This document shows, one piece after another, positions 1 to 7,613 of a stretch of DNA of 64,000 bases. Positions within the stretch are counted from its first letter, which is position 1, and each line of letters starts with the position of its first letter. The position numbers were made by a program, and so were the translations under genes. This DNA is from Pseudomonas fulva (GTDB lineage: Bacteria > Pseudomonadota > Gammaproteobacteria > Pseudomonadales > Pseudomonadaceae): positions 1,922,001 to 1,986,000 of the forward strand of contig NZ_CP082928.1 of the NCBI RefSeq assembly GCF_023517795.1, read 5' to 3'. Under the pieces are notes generated by a model, which had not been told where the DNA came from, ran no database searches, and saw only the letters and a list, made by a program, of their open reading frames with translations.

Positions 1-53
1 GTCTGGCAGGCACCCAGCAGCAGGCAGGTGGACAACAGGCTCAGACGGCTCAT
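1..53 (-). CDS. Lipoprotein, N-terminal fragment (cut by window edge)
   Basis: Only the first 17 codons are inside the window. They read as a lipoprotein signal peptide: a basic N-terminus (MSR), a hydrophobic stretch, and a lipobox LLGAC whose Cys is residue 16. The start lies 14 bases after the secretin stop codon on the same strand, so it is very probably the next gene of the type III operon. Candidates are the SctJ ring lipoprotein, a secretin pilotin, or a CpaD/RcpB-like partner of a Tad-type secretin. The visible part cannot decide between these. Confidence 0.6.
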   Translation of the reverse strand, partial: MSRLSLLSTCLLLGACQ

Positions 54-67
54 CACGGCACTCCCGT

Positions 68-1345
68 TCATTGCAGGTGGAACCCGAAGGAGCTGCTGCG
101 CGCCGGGGCATCGGCACGGGCGCCCAGCGTTTTGTCGAGCGGCGTGAGCATGGCCTGGGTCTGCACCGGCTCGACCAGATAGGGGGTGATGAGGATCACC
201 AGCTCGGTCTCGTTCTGCTGAAAGCGTTTGGAGCGGAACAGGTTGCCGAGCACCGGCATGTCGCCCAGCAACGGGACCTTTTCCAGATCCCGTGAATTTT
301 CCCGCTGGAACAGGCCGGCAATGGCGAAGGTCTGCCCACTGCCGACCTCGACGCGGGTGTCGGCGCGGCGCACGCGGAACGACGGGACGCGGAACCCGGA
401 AACTTCCAGGGTGCTGCCGCCCATCAGGCTGCTGACTTCCGGGCGCACCTGCAGGCCGATGCGGTCACCCGGCAGCAGGGTGGGGCTGAACAGCAGCGAG
501 ACTCCGTAGGATTTGTACTCGACGCCCACCAGGTCGCTGTTCACCGGCACCGGCACTGGCACTTCACCGCCCGCCAGGAAGCTTGCCGTTTCACCGGTCA
601 TGGCGGTGATGTTCGGCTCGGCGAGGATCTCCAGCACGCCATTGCTCTGCAGCGCCTCGAGCACGCTGTCGATATTGAAGTTGCCGCTGTCCAGGCCCAC
701 GCCGATCAGGTTGGAGCCGCCGGCAGCGGCCTCGGCCGCCAGGTTGCCGCCGGTGAGCAGGCCGAACGAGAAGGTGCCGTTGTTGAACAGCGCATTCCAG
801 CTCACGCCGTAGCGCAGCAGCTCTTCGCGCGACACCTCGGCGAAGCGCACGCGAATGTTCACCTGGGCAGAGCCCGCGTAAGTCGCGGTGTTCACCGCCC
901 CCTGCCAGTCCTGCCCGGTGGGGTCGAGCAGGGCATTGAGGTCCAGGGCCTCGGCGACGTTGCTGACCTGGCCACGGGCCGCCAGGCGGTTGCCGACGCC
1001 CTGAACGTCAGCGCCGCTCTGCGGATGACGGTTGCGCAGCGCACTGCTGATCGGCCGGCCGTTGCTGCCGACGCTGATCTGCAGCGAGGCGACTTCCCGC
1101 TCGTCACTGCCCAGGGCCACCAGGGTGGTGTGGCCCGGGCGCTTGCCGAACAGGTAGATGACCCCGGGCGACACCACCTGCAGGTCGGCCACGCCCGGTT
1201 CGGCGATCATCACCGCCTCCACCGGGTCGCTGAAGCGCATGATCCGCCCCTCGCCGGTGCCCAGGCTGATATCGCCCCCCAGCGGGGACTGGGCTATGGC
1301 CAGCAGTGGCAGGCAGCACAGCGTCAGCAGCAAAAGGCGCATCAT
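68..1345 (-). CDS. Short secretin of the Tad/CpaC type in a type III secretion cluster
   Basis: A 425-residue outer-membrane channel protein. A signal peptide (MMRLLLLTLCCLPLLAIAQS) is followed by a pilus-type N-terminal domain at about residues 25-95 (FSDPVEAVMIAEPGVADLQV, then LFGKRPGHTTLVAL), and then the secretin domain at about 160-400 (VPVPV gate region, VEVGSGQTFAIAGL, KVPLLGDMPVLGNLFRS). This arrangement matches CpaC/RcpA of Tad pili rather than the longer SctC/YscC secretins with N0-N1-N3 domains. The start codon overlaps the sctV stop, so it is translationally linked to the type III export gate. It presumably forms the outer-membrane ring of this secretion system. The secretin identity is secure; its role in the type III machine is inferred from position. 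Confidence 0.85.
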   Translation of the reverse strand: MMRLLLLTLCCLPLLAIAQSPLGGDISLGTGEGRIMRFSDPVEAVMIAEPGVADLQVVSPGVIYLFGKRPGHTTLVALGSDEREVASLQISVGSNGRPISSALRNRHPQSGADVQGVGNRLAARGQVSNVAEALDLNALLDPTGQDWQGAVNTATYAGSAQVNIRVRFAEVSREELLRYGVSWNALFNNGTFSFGLLTGGNLAAEAAAGGSNLIGVGLDSGNFNIDSVLEALQSNGVLEILAEPNITAMTGETASFLAGGEVPVPVPVNSDLVGVEYKSYGVSLLFSPTLLPGDRIGLQVRPEVSSLMGGSTLEVSGFRVPSFRVRRADTRVEVGSGQTFAIAGLFQRENSRDLEKVPLLGDMPVLGNLFRSKRFQQNETELVILITPYLVEPVQTQAMLTPLDKTLGARADAPARSSSFGFHLQ

Positions 1346-3480
1346 GTCGCACCCGCCAGCGCGGCTGCAGGTTGGCTTTTTTCCGCCCGCGCGGTGCTCG
1401 GCGTGCCGAGCACCTTGATCGCCTGCAGGCTGTATTCCGGGGCCAGCTCGGTAAAGGACAGCACGGCCATCTCCAGTTCGTCACGAATGCACAGGCGCAG
1501 GATCCGGCGGCGCAGCTCCGGGTGCACCACCAGGGTCGGTTTGACCAATTCGGGCAATTGCGCGCACTCCTGGCGCAGCGCCTTGAGCAGGCCGCGGGTG
1601 GCTTCCCGGGCACGGACCTCGCCGCGTCCGGTGTCCTGCTGGCGCGCTGCCTCGAGCAGCTGCGCCTCCAGGGCCGAACCCAGCACGAAGGCGGCGATCA
1701 CCCGCTGTTCATCGGCATGCTGGTGGCTGATCTGCCGCGCCAGGGCGGTACGCAGGTGGTCGCTGAAGCGCCCCACATCACCTTCGCGGCCGCCCCACTC
1801 GACCATCGCTTCGAGCAGCGCCCGCCGGTTGCGGATCGACACGCCCTCGGCGACCAGGCGCCGCAGGGCGTCGGCGATGCGCTGCAGGGGCACGGCCCGC
1901 AGTGCTTCCTTGACCAGTTCGCCATGGCTCTCCTCCAGGTGCGCCAGCAATTGGCGGGTTTCCTGGATACCGAGAAAGTCCCCGGCATAACGACGCAGCA
2001 CACGCGCCAGCACATCACGCAGGATCTCATCGGGACGCAGGTAGACGATCCCCGCGTCGCTCAGCTCGGCCTGGTGTTCGCTGGCGATCCACAGGCCGAC
2101 GCGGCTGCCCAGGGGCGATGCGCGTTCCTCGCCGGTAATATCGAGCAGTTGCAGATGCACGGGGTCGTCCTTGAGCAGCACCTGGGCCGGGTTCAGTTCG
2201 CCCTGGTCGACCGGCACGCCTTCCAGCTCGACCCGGTAGCTACCGGTCGAACCGGCCATGTCGACGACCACCGACGGCATCGGGAACTCGATGCCCAGCT
2301 CGTTGTGCAGGTCGTGGCACAGCACCTCGAGGCGTTGCTTGAAGGGTTGCAGCGGTACCACTTCGGCCAGCCCCGGGCCGATCGACAGCAGCACCCGGGT
2401 GTCCGCTGCGGCGACCGGGGCATCCGCCTGCTGCTCGGGTTCGGGGGCGACGGCCGCCTCCTCGACCACCTCGGCAGCCACGACCTCGGCTTGCTCCTCG
2501 CGCTGCTGGCGGCGCCGCAGCAGCCAGGCGCACAGCCCCAGCACGGCCGACAGGCCGAGAAACACCGGCGCGGGGAAACCGGGGATGAACGCCACGGCGG
2601 CGAGAATCAGCGCGGTCAGCGTCAGGGCACGCTGGCTGTTGCCCATCTGGCGGATGATCTCGGTACCCAGGTCGGCCTGCTCGGCCTCGTTGTTGACCCG
2701 GGTCACCACGGTGCCGGCGGCCACGGCGATCAACAGCGCCGGAATCTGCGCGATCAACCCGTCACCCACGGTGAGCAGCGAGTAGGTGTGCCCGGCATCG
2801 GCGAAGGACATGCCGCGCGACAGCATGCCGATCAGCAGGCCGCCGATCAGGTTGACGAAGAGGATCACCAAACCGGCGATGGCATCGCCCTTGACGAATT
2901 TCATCGAGCCGTCCATCGCGCCGAACAGCTGGCTCTCGCGCTGCAGGTCGGAACGCCTGCGGCGCGCCTCGTTGGCATCGATGTCGCCGTTGCGCAGGTC
3001 GTTGTCGATGCTCATCTGCTTGCCGGGCATGGCGTCCAGGCTGAAACGCGCTGCCACCTCGGCGACCCGCTCGGCACCCTTGGTGATGACCACGAACTGC
3101 GCCACGGTGATGATCAGGAAGATCACCAGACCGACCACCACTTCGCCGGCGATGACGAACTTGCCGAAGGCCTCGATGATATGCCCGGCATCGCCGTGCA
3201 GCAGGATCAGCCGCGTGGTGCTGATCGACAGGGCCAGGCGGAACAGCGTGCTGAGCAGAATCAGCGCCGGCAGCGCGGACAGCTCCAGGGGCTTGCGAAT
3301 GTAGAAGGCGACGATCAGCACCAGGATGCTCAGGGCGATGCTGATGCCGATCAGGGTGTCGACCAGGTAGGTCGGCAGCGGGATGATCATCATCACGATG
3401 GCCATCATCATGAAGGCGACGATCACCACCTCGGTACGTTGCGCCGCCATGCCCGCCAGGGCACTCAGACGCGCCATCAT
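1342..3480 (-). CDS. sctV: Type III secretion export gate protein SctV
   Basis: A 712-residue FHIPEP-family protein, the major export-gate component that forms a nonamer in the inner membrane. Hydrophobic segments fill about residues 15-310 (VIVAFMMMAIVMMIIPLP, ISIALSILVLIVAF, LVIFLIITVAQFVVITKG). The family signature is clear (ESQLFGAMDGSMKFVKGDAI). The C-terminal cytoplasmic half includes DFLGIQETRQLLAHLEE. It could equally be called FlhA-like, but the neighbours sctD, sctX, sctY and a secretin, with no flagellar genes, show a non-flagellar system. Two consecutive ATGs (3480 and 3477) overlap the sctY stop. The first is chosen; the difference is one residue. Confidence 0.95.
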   Translation of the reverse strand: MMARLSALAGMAAQRTEVVIVAFMMMAIVMMIIPLPTYLVDTLIGISIALSILVLIVAFYIRKPLELSALPALILLSTLFRLALSISTTRLILLHGDAGHIIEAFGKFVIAGEVVVGLVIFLIITVAQFVVITKGAERVAEVAARFSLDAMPGKQMSIDNDLRNGDIDANEARRRRSDLQRESQLFGAMDGSMKFVKGDAIAGLVILFVNLIGGLLIGMLSRGMSFADAGHTYSLLTVGDGLIAQIPALLIAVAAGTVVTRVNNEAEQADLGTEIIRQMGNSQRALTLTALILAAVAFIPGFPAPVFLGLSAVLGLCAWLLRRRQQREEQAEVVAAEVVEEAAVAPEPEQQADAPVAAADTRVLLSIGPGLAEVVPLQPFKQRLEVLCHDLHNELGIEFPMPSVVVDMAGSTGSYRVELEGVPVDQGELNPAQVLLKDDPVHLQLLDITGEERASPLGSRVGLWIASEHQAELSDAGIVYLRPDEILRDVLARVLRRYAGDFLGIQETRQLLAHLEESHGELVKEALRAVPLQRIADALRRLVAEGVSIRNRRALLEAMVEWGGREGDVGRFSDHLRTALARQISHQHADEQRVIAAFVLGSALEAQLLEAARQQDTGRGEVRAREATRGLLKALRQECAQLPELVKPTLVVHPELRRRILRLCIRDELEMAVLSFTELAPEYSLQAIKVLGTPSTARAEKSQPAAALAGAT

Positions 3481-3818
3481 GCTGCATCCTCCAGGCGCAG
3501 CGCCCGGTAGCGGGCAAAGCTGGCGCGTGCCTCGGCGTGCTGACCGGCGCTCCACAGCGCCCGGCTGCGCAGCAGCAGCCAGGCCGCCGATTCACCCTGC
3601 AGCCCATGCAGACGGTCCAGGGTGTGCAAGGCCCGCTGCCCATCGCCATTGGCGGTGAAGGCCGCCGCCAGGCGCGCCAGCAACACCGGGTCATCGGGAT
3701 TGAGCTGCACGGCCAACAGCAGCAGCACCAGGGCGCGCGGTCCCTGACCGACCCGCAGGTAGAGATCGCCGAGGCCCTGGAGCAGCCTGGCGGCATCGTG
3801 GTCGTCGCGCAGCATCAT
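3477..3818 (-). CDS. sctY: SctY (YscY-type) TPR chaperone
   Basis: A 113-residue protein made of tetratricopeptide-like helices (LLQGLGDLYLRVGQGPRAL, VLLARLAAAFTANGDGQRAL, AWLLLRSRALWSAGQHAEAR). In Ysc-type systems SctY is the chaperone of SctX, and both bind SctV. The order sctX-sctY-sctV with overlapping starts and stops reproduces that arrangement. Identification rests on size, TPR character and position; sequence similarity to YscY was not tested. It is unlikely to be a generic effector chaperone because it lies between sctX and sctV. Confidence 0.75.
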   Translation of the reverse strand: MMLRDDHDAARLLQGLGDLYLRVGQGPRALVLLLLAVQLNPDDPVLLARLAAAFTANGDGQRALHTLDRLHGLQGESAAWLLLRSRALWSAGQHAEARASFARYRALRLEDAA

Positions 3819-4186
3819 GGCTCCACCTCGGTTTCGACGCGCTGGCGATCCAGGGCCTGGCGGGTGTCGAGTTCCTCGCGCACCAGGCTCATGGCCAGGG
3901 CCCGGGTTTCACCGTCGAGGGGCAGCGACGGCAGGATGCGTTCGAGGATGTCTTCGAGAATTTCCGCCGGCCGCGAGCCCGCGAACAACCCGGGCTCGAC
4001 GCCTGCGGCCAGCTCCAGGGCGTGCAGATCGTCCTGCACGGTCGGCAGTGGCAGCGTGCGCGGCAGGCTGGGCTGGCGAACGGCGGGTGGCGCGATGGGT
4101 GATGCAGGGAGCAGCTCACTCGGGCGAGTGCGAACGTCGGAGGCGGCATCCGATGGCGCCAGCGGGGCGCGTGAATCGATCTTCAT
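3815..4186 (-). CDS. sctX: SctX (YscX-type) early secretion substrate
   Basis: A 123-residue protein with a low-complexity Ser/Ala/Pro-rich N-terminal 50 residues, as expected for a secreted substrate, followed by a helical C-terminal half (EILEDILERILPSLPLDGET, ALAMSLVREELDTRQALDRQ). The length matches YscX (about 120 residues). It begins one base after the sctD stop and overlaps sctY by four bases. In Ysc systems SctX is exported early and is needed for needle assembly. The family call is by length, architecture and gene order, and is moderately sure. Confidence 0.75.
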   Translation of the reverse strand: MKIDSRAPLAPSDAASDVRTRPSELLPASPIAPPAVRQPSLPRTLPLPTVQDDLHALELAAGVEPGLFAGSRPAEILEDILERILPSLPLDGETRALAMSLVREELDTRQALDRQRVETEVEP

Positions 4187-4187
4187 G

Positions 4188-5162
4188 CTAGCCCTCAGGC
4201 ACTGGCTCAGGCGCTGGCGAAGGCCCGAGCGTCAGGGCGAAGCGCTCCTCGCCCAGAGCCAGCACCACCTGACCGTCCTCGATACGCTCGAGCTTCCACC
4301 CGCCTTCCAGGGGGGCACCAGGGTACAGGCGGGCACCCGCTGCATTGATCACGTAGGGGTTGTCGCCAAACCACACGGCCTGGAAGTTGACCCGCGGCCG
4401 GGCGGCGCTTTCACGCACGCTGACATCGCCACGCAGCACGTACTGGCGCCCATAGCGGCCATCGAAATACTGCTGCAGGGCAAGCCAGTCCTGCTCCTGG
4501 CCAGGTTCTACGGTTCCGCTGACGCGCAGCTGCCCGGCACTGGTATCGAGCTTGAGATCGTTCAGCCCGGCGGCCTTGGCCTGGCCGGCCAGATCGGCGC
4601 GGGCCAGCTGCAGCGACGCCGCCCGGGGCGCTTCCGCCGGCTGCTCCTCGGCGAGAGTCAGGCGCTGCAGGGACTCGGGCTCGGCGCTCTGCATCGGCCC
4701 ATCGCGCAGCACCGCCAGGGCGCCCGCGCAGATGAACATGAACAAGGCGGCAGTCGCCCATTGCGCCTTGCCGTACCACACCGGGTTGGCCGCCGGCCCG
4801 CCGGCCTGGGGCATGGCCAGGCGCAGGGTCGCCGTGCCGATACGGATATCCACGGGCAGTCGGCCGCGGTAGCCGTGCCCGCGCGCGATCGGGGTTTCAC
4901 GCCCATTGTGGATGACCTGCACATCACCACCGGTAGCCTCGACACCGACGTGGCGTGCACCCAGGCGCAGGGTCAGGTGACGTTCCGCCACCCCGGCGTC
5001 ACGCAGCATCAGGTTGGCTGCCGCGCCACTGCCAATGCAGTACACCGCTTCATCCAGCGGTAGCGACACGCCACGGTGAATGCCGGCGGTCACATCCAGC
5101 CGCGGCAGGTCGCCGCCGTTCAGCGAGGAGGTACTCGAGGCTATCGCAGTCATAGGACTCAC
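4188..5162 (-). CDS. sctD: Inner-membrane ring protein SctD (YscD-type)
   Basis: A 324-residue bitopic protein. The N-terminal cytoplasmic FHA-like domain (about 15-115; IHRGVSLPLDEAVYCIGSG, LRDAGVAERHLTLRLG) is followed by one membrane helix (about 135-155; ATAALFMFICAGALAVL). A periplasmic part carries BON-like ring-building modules (LDTSAGQLRVSGTVEPGQEQ). This is the SctD layout, though somewhat shorter than YscD (about 420), so one periplasmic module may be missing. The chosen start is GTG at 5162; an ATG three codons in (5153) is equally possible because neither has a strong ribosome site. It is the first large gene of the visible operon. Confidence 0.85.
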   Translation of the reverse strand: MSPMTAIASSTSSLNGGDLPRLDVTAGIHRGVSLPLDEAVYCIGSGAAANLMLRDAGVAERHLTLRLGARHVGVEATGGDVQVIHNGRETPIARGHGYRGRLPVDIRIGTATLRLAMPQAGGPAANPVWYGKAQWATAALFMFICAGALAVLRDGPMQSAEPESLQRLTLAEEQPAEAPRAASLQLARADLAGQAKAAGLNDLKLDTSAGQLRVSGTVEPGQEQDWLALQQYFDGRYGRQYVLRGDVSVRESAARPRVNFQAVWFGDNPYVINAAGARLYPGAPLEGGWKLERIEDGQVVLALGEERFALTLGPSPAPEPVPEG

Positions 5163-5294
5163 CGGGGCTCAGGGACGACGCTATCGAGCAACGCATGGGA
5201 CCAGAACGGTCGGATCACGCACTCGATGGAAAAGGTGCCGATAACGGCGCAGACACAGGTTGCAGGCGACGCCGAGCGCCGCCTGCAGCCCGGG

Positions 5295-5456
5295 TCAGTT
5301 CTGCGGACGCTGCTTGGTGGCGTCGAGTTCGGCTTTTTTGGCCGTGGTGATTTCGGTGATCTTGGCGGATTTCTCGATCGCCATATCGAACACTGCGGAC
5401 ATCTTCTCGATCGCTGCGTCCGAATTGCCTGGGTTTACGCTAGGAGTCTCAGCCAT
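5295..5456 (-). CDS. 53-residue helical protein at the head of the type III cluster
   Basis: A short ORF with a good ribosome site (GGAGA six bases before ATG). It encodes a charged, probably fully helical protein rich in Lys, Ala, Ile and Glu (SDAAIEKMSAVFDMAIEKSA, KITEITTAKKAELDATKQRP), without a signal peptide or Cys. Its position upstream of sctD on the same strand, 132 bases away, links it to the secretion system. Its size fits a needle or rod subunit, or a needle co-chaperone of the SctE type, but needle proteins are usually 70-85 residues, so it is not assigned. Codon use resembles its neighbours. Confidence 0.65.
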   Translation of the reverse strand: MAETPSVNPGNSDAAIEKMSAVFDMAIEKSAKITEITTAKKAELDATKQRPQN

Positions 5457-5882
5457 GGGATATCTCCGAAAATATCTAAGTGGTAATGAGCGGCATCACC
5501 CACGGTGATAACCGGTTTCAGGAAAGCCACCTCGTCGAGCGGGCTTTCCTGCAACGACTCGAAGACTAGAGAGCGATCGCCAGACGATGTTGTTAAAGGT
5601 TGTTAAAGCTTGTTGAGCGTCGATTAACGCACCCTGCGTACGCACCTGGCGCCCCAAGCACGCCCGCACCAACCCCGGGCACGGATTGCCCGGGCCGGGG
5701 CCTGGGTAGGCCGTCGCCAATGCCGCAGGCGAAGGTGCCGCCTTATCCGATCACGACCTCGGCTTGACGCTTTCGGCAATACCCCCGTCGTTTTTGCATC
5801 GGGTCGCCGGGGCGTCCAGGCATATGCTGCCCACAAAGCGCCAGCAGCGAATCTGGTGCATTCATTCAAGGGGAGCCGCCTG
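5457..5882. other. Gene-free divergent region with a stem-loop and spaced direct repeats
   Basis: No coding region is supported here. It contains the divergent promoters of the type III operon (minus) and the dipeptidase gene (plus). A perfect 10-bp inverted repeat (CAGGAAAGCC / GGCTTTCCTG) lies at 5519-5528 and 5542-5551 without a following T-run. TGTTAAAG occurs at 5591-5598 and 5601-5608, with a third related copy TGTTGAGC at 5611-5618, each ten bases apart. That spacing of one helical turn is what a regulator binding one face of the DNA would use. Confidence 0.5.
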
Positions 5883-6860
5883 ATGAGCCCAGCCGAATTG
5901 CACGCCGACAGCATCGTCATCGACGGTCTGATCATCGCCAAGTGGAACCGTGAACTCTTCGAGGACATGCGCAAGGGCGGCCTTACCGCGGCCAACTGCA
6001 CGGTGTCGGTCTGGGAAGGGTTTCAGGCCACCGTCAACAGCATTGCCGCCAGCAGCAAGCTGATCCGCGAGAACAGCGACCTGGTGATGCCGGTACGCAG
6101 CACCGCCGACATCCGCAAGGCCAAGGAGCTGGGCAAGACCGGCATCATCTATGGCTTCCAGAACGCCCATGCGTTCGAGGACCAGCTCGGCTACGTCGAG
6201 GTGTTCAAGCAGCTCGGCGTGGGCATCGTGCAGATGTGCTACAACACCCAGAACCTGGTCGGCACCGGCTGCTACGAGCGCGACGGCGGCCTGTCCGGCT
6301 TCGGTCGCGAGATCGTCGCCGAAATGAACCGCGTGGGCATCATGTGCGACCTGTCCCACGTCGGCAGCAAGACGTCCGAGGAAGTGATCCTCGAATCGAA
6401 GAAGCCGGTCACTTACTCCCACTGCCTGCCTTCGGGCCTCAAAGAGCACCCGCGCAACAAGTCCGACGCAGAGCTGAAATTCATCGCCGACCACGGTGGC
6501 TTCGTTGGCGTGACCATGTTCGCGCCCTTCCTGGCCAAGGGCATCGACTCGACCATCGACGACTACGCCGAAGCCATCGAGTACGTGATGAACATCGTCG
6601 GCGAGGACGCCATCGGCATCGGCACCGACTTCACCCAGGGTCACGGCCAGGACTTCTTCGAGTACCTGACCCACGACAAGGGCTACGCCCGCCGCCTGAC
6701 CAACTTCGGCAAGATCATCAACCCGCTGGGTATCCGTACCGTCGGCGAGTTCCCCAACCTGACCGAGACCCTGCTCAAACGCGGCCACTCCGAGCGCGTG
6801 GTGCGCAAGATCATGGGCGAGAACTGGGTACGTGTCCTGGCCGACGTCTGGGGCGAATAA
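5883..6860 (+). CDS. M19-family (renal dipeptidase-like) amidohydrolase of the dgc locus
   Basis: A 325-residue TIM-barrel protein of the membrane dipeptidase family, first gene of the dimethylglycine block. Visible family motifs are CDLSHVG (about 161-167), the YSHC His (about 180) and GIGTDF (about 247). The usual N-terminal metal motif (DGHND) reads DGLIIAK instead, so the first His-x-Asp pair is missing; the enzyme may bind one metal or act on an unusual substrate. The start at 5883 follows GGGGAG and is preferred over an in-frame ATG nine codons earlier. The equivalent gene in P. aeruginosa (PA5396, from memory) also sits beside dgcAB. The substrate is unknown. Confidence 0.85.
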   Translation: MSPAELHADSIVIDGLIIAKWNRELFEDMRKGGLTAANCTVSVWEGFQATVNSIAASSKLIRENSDLVMPVRSTADIRKAKELGKTGIIYGFQNAHAFEDQLGYVEVFKQLGVGIVQMCYNTQNLVGTGCYERDGGLSGFGREIVAEMNRVGIMCDLSHVGSKTSEEVILESKKPVTYSHCLPSGLKEHPRNKSDAELKFIADHGGFVGVTMFAPFLAKGIDSTIDDYAEAIEYVMNIVGEDAIGIGTDFTQGHGQDFFEYLTHDKGYARRLTNFGKIINPLGIRTVGEFPNLTETLLKRGHSERVVRKIMGENWVRVLADVWGE

Positions 6861-6880
6861 GCCCGACGCGATGCCAAACC

Positions 6881-6968
6881 GTAGGGTGGATGACGCTTTT
6901 TTCATCCACCACCCCACTGCGCGGTGACTCACCTTTCCGGTGGATGGATAAAGCGCCATCCACCCTAC
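6881..6968. repeat. REP pair (BIME), GTAGGGTGG family
   Basis: Two inverted copies of a REP sequence. GTAGGGTGGATG at 6881-6892 faces CATCCACCCTAC at 6957-6968 with perfect 12-bp arms, and the similarity extends inward to about 23 of 27 bases. The left copy also folds alone with a TTTTTT-containing loop. It lies between the dipeptidase and DUF5943 genes and may insulate or stabilise the transcript. Confidence 0.8.
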
Positions 6969-6995
6969 AAACGACTTGACTACGGAGTTATCCAC

Positions 6996-7526
6996 ATGGC
7001 CACCCACGCCCCCGAAATGCCCATCCAGGTCGACGACGAAACCGGCGTATGGACCACCGACGCCCTGCCGATGCTGTATGTGCCACGGCATTTCTTCGTC
7101 AACAATCACCGCGGCATCGAGGAGGTGCTCGGTGCCGACAAGTACGCCGAGATTCTCTACAAGGCCGGCTACAAATCCGCCTGGCACTGGTGCGAGAAGG
7201 AAGCCGAATGCCACGGCCTGCAAGGCGCTGCGGTGTTCGAGCACTACATGAAGCGCCTGTCGCAACGCGGCTGGGGGCTGTTCGAGATCCAGAAGCTGGA
7301 CATCGACGCCGGCTACGCGGAAGTGAAGCTCAAGCACTCGGCCTTCGTGTACGTGTACGGCAAGGTCGGCCGCAAGGTGGACTACATGTTCACCGGCTGG
7401 TTCTCCGGCGCCATCGACCAGATCCTGTCCGCCAAGGGCAGCAGCCTGCGCACCGTCACCGTGCAGGAATATGGCGGCTCCGAAGAAGGCCACGACGATG
7501 GCCTGTTCGTTACCCGTCCCCTGTAG
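6996..7526 (+). CDS. DUF5943-type protein of the dimethylglycine operon
   Basis: A 176-residue soluble protein with no signal peptide or membrane helix (MATHAPEMPIQVDDETGVWT, then VNNHRGIEEVLGADKYAEIL, CEKEAECHGLQGAAVF, VYGKVGRKVDYMFTGWFSGA). The fold resembles 4-vinyl-reductase (V4R)-like small-molecule-binding domains, but that is a weak impression. Its place between the M19 protein and dgcA matches P. aeruginosa PA5397 (from memory). The start at 6996 follows ACGGAG. A DnaA-box-like TTATCCACA happens to overlap the start codon. Its function is unknown; a role in demethylation of dimethylglycine is inferred from context only. Confidence 0.85.
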   Translation: MATHAPEMPIQVDDETGVWTTDALPMLYVPRHFFVNNHRGIEEVLGADKYAEILYKAGYKSAWHWCEKEAECHGLQGAAVFEHYMKRLSQRGWGLFEIQKLDIDAGYAEVKLKHSAFVYVYGKVGRKVDYMFTGWFSGAIDQILSAKGSSLRTVTVQEYGGSEEGHDDGLFVTRPL

Positions 7527-7613
7527 CGGTTTACAGCGTGGCAGCGCGCCTTGCCGCTGCCACTCATAAAAACAGAACCGTGAACGCTTAGCCGCCGAAT
7601 CGAGGAGAAGGTC

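Noticed and set aside
1306..3510. 734-codon open frame on the plus strand
   Set aside because: It lies antisense to sctV, is very rich in His/Gln/Arg/Asp, and has no protein family character. It is a high-GC shadow frame.
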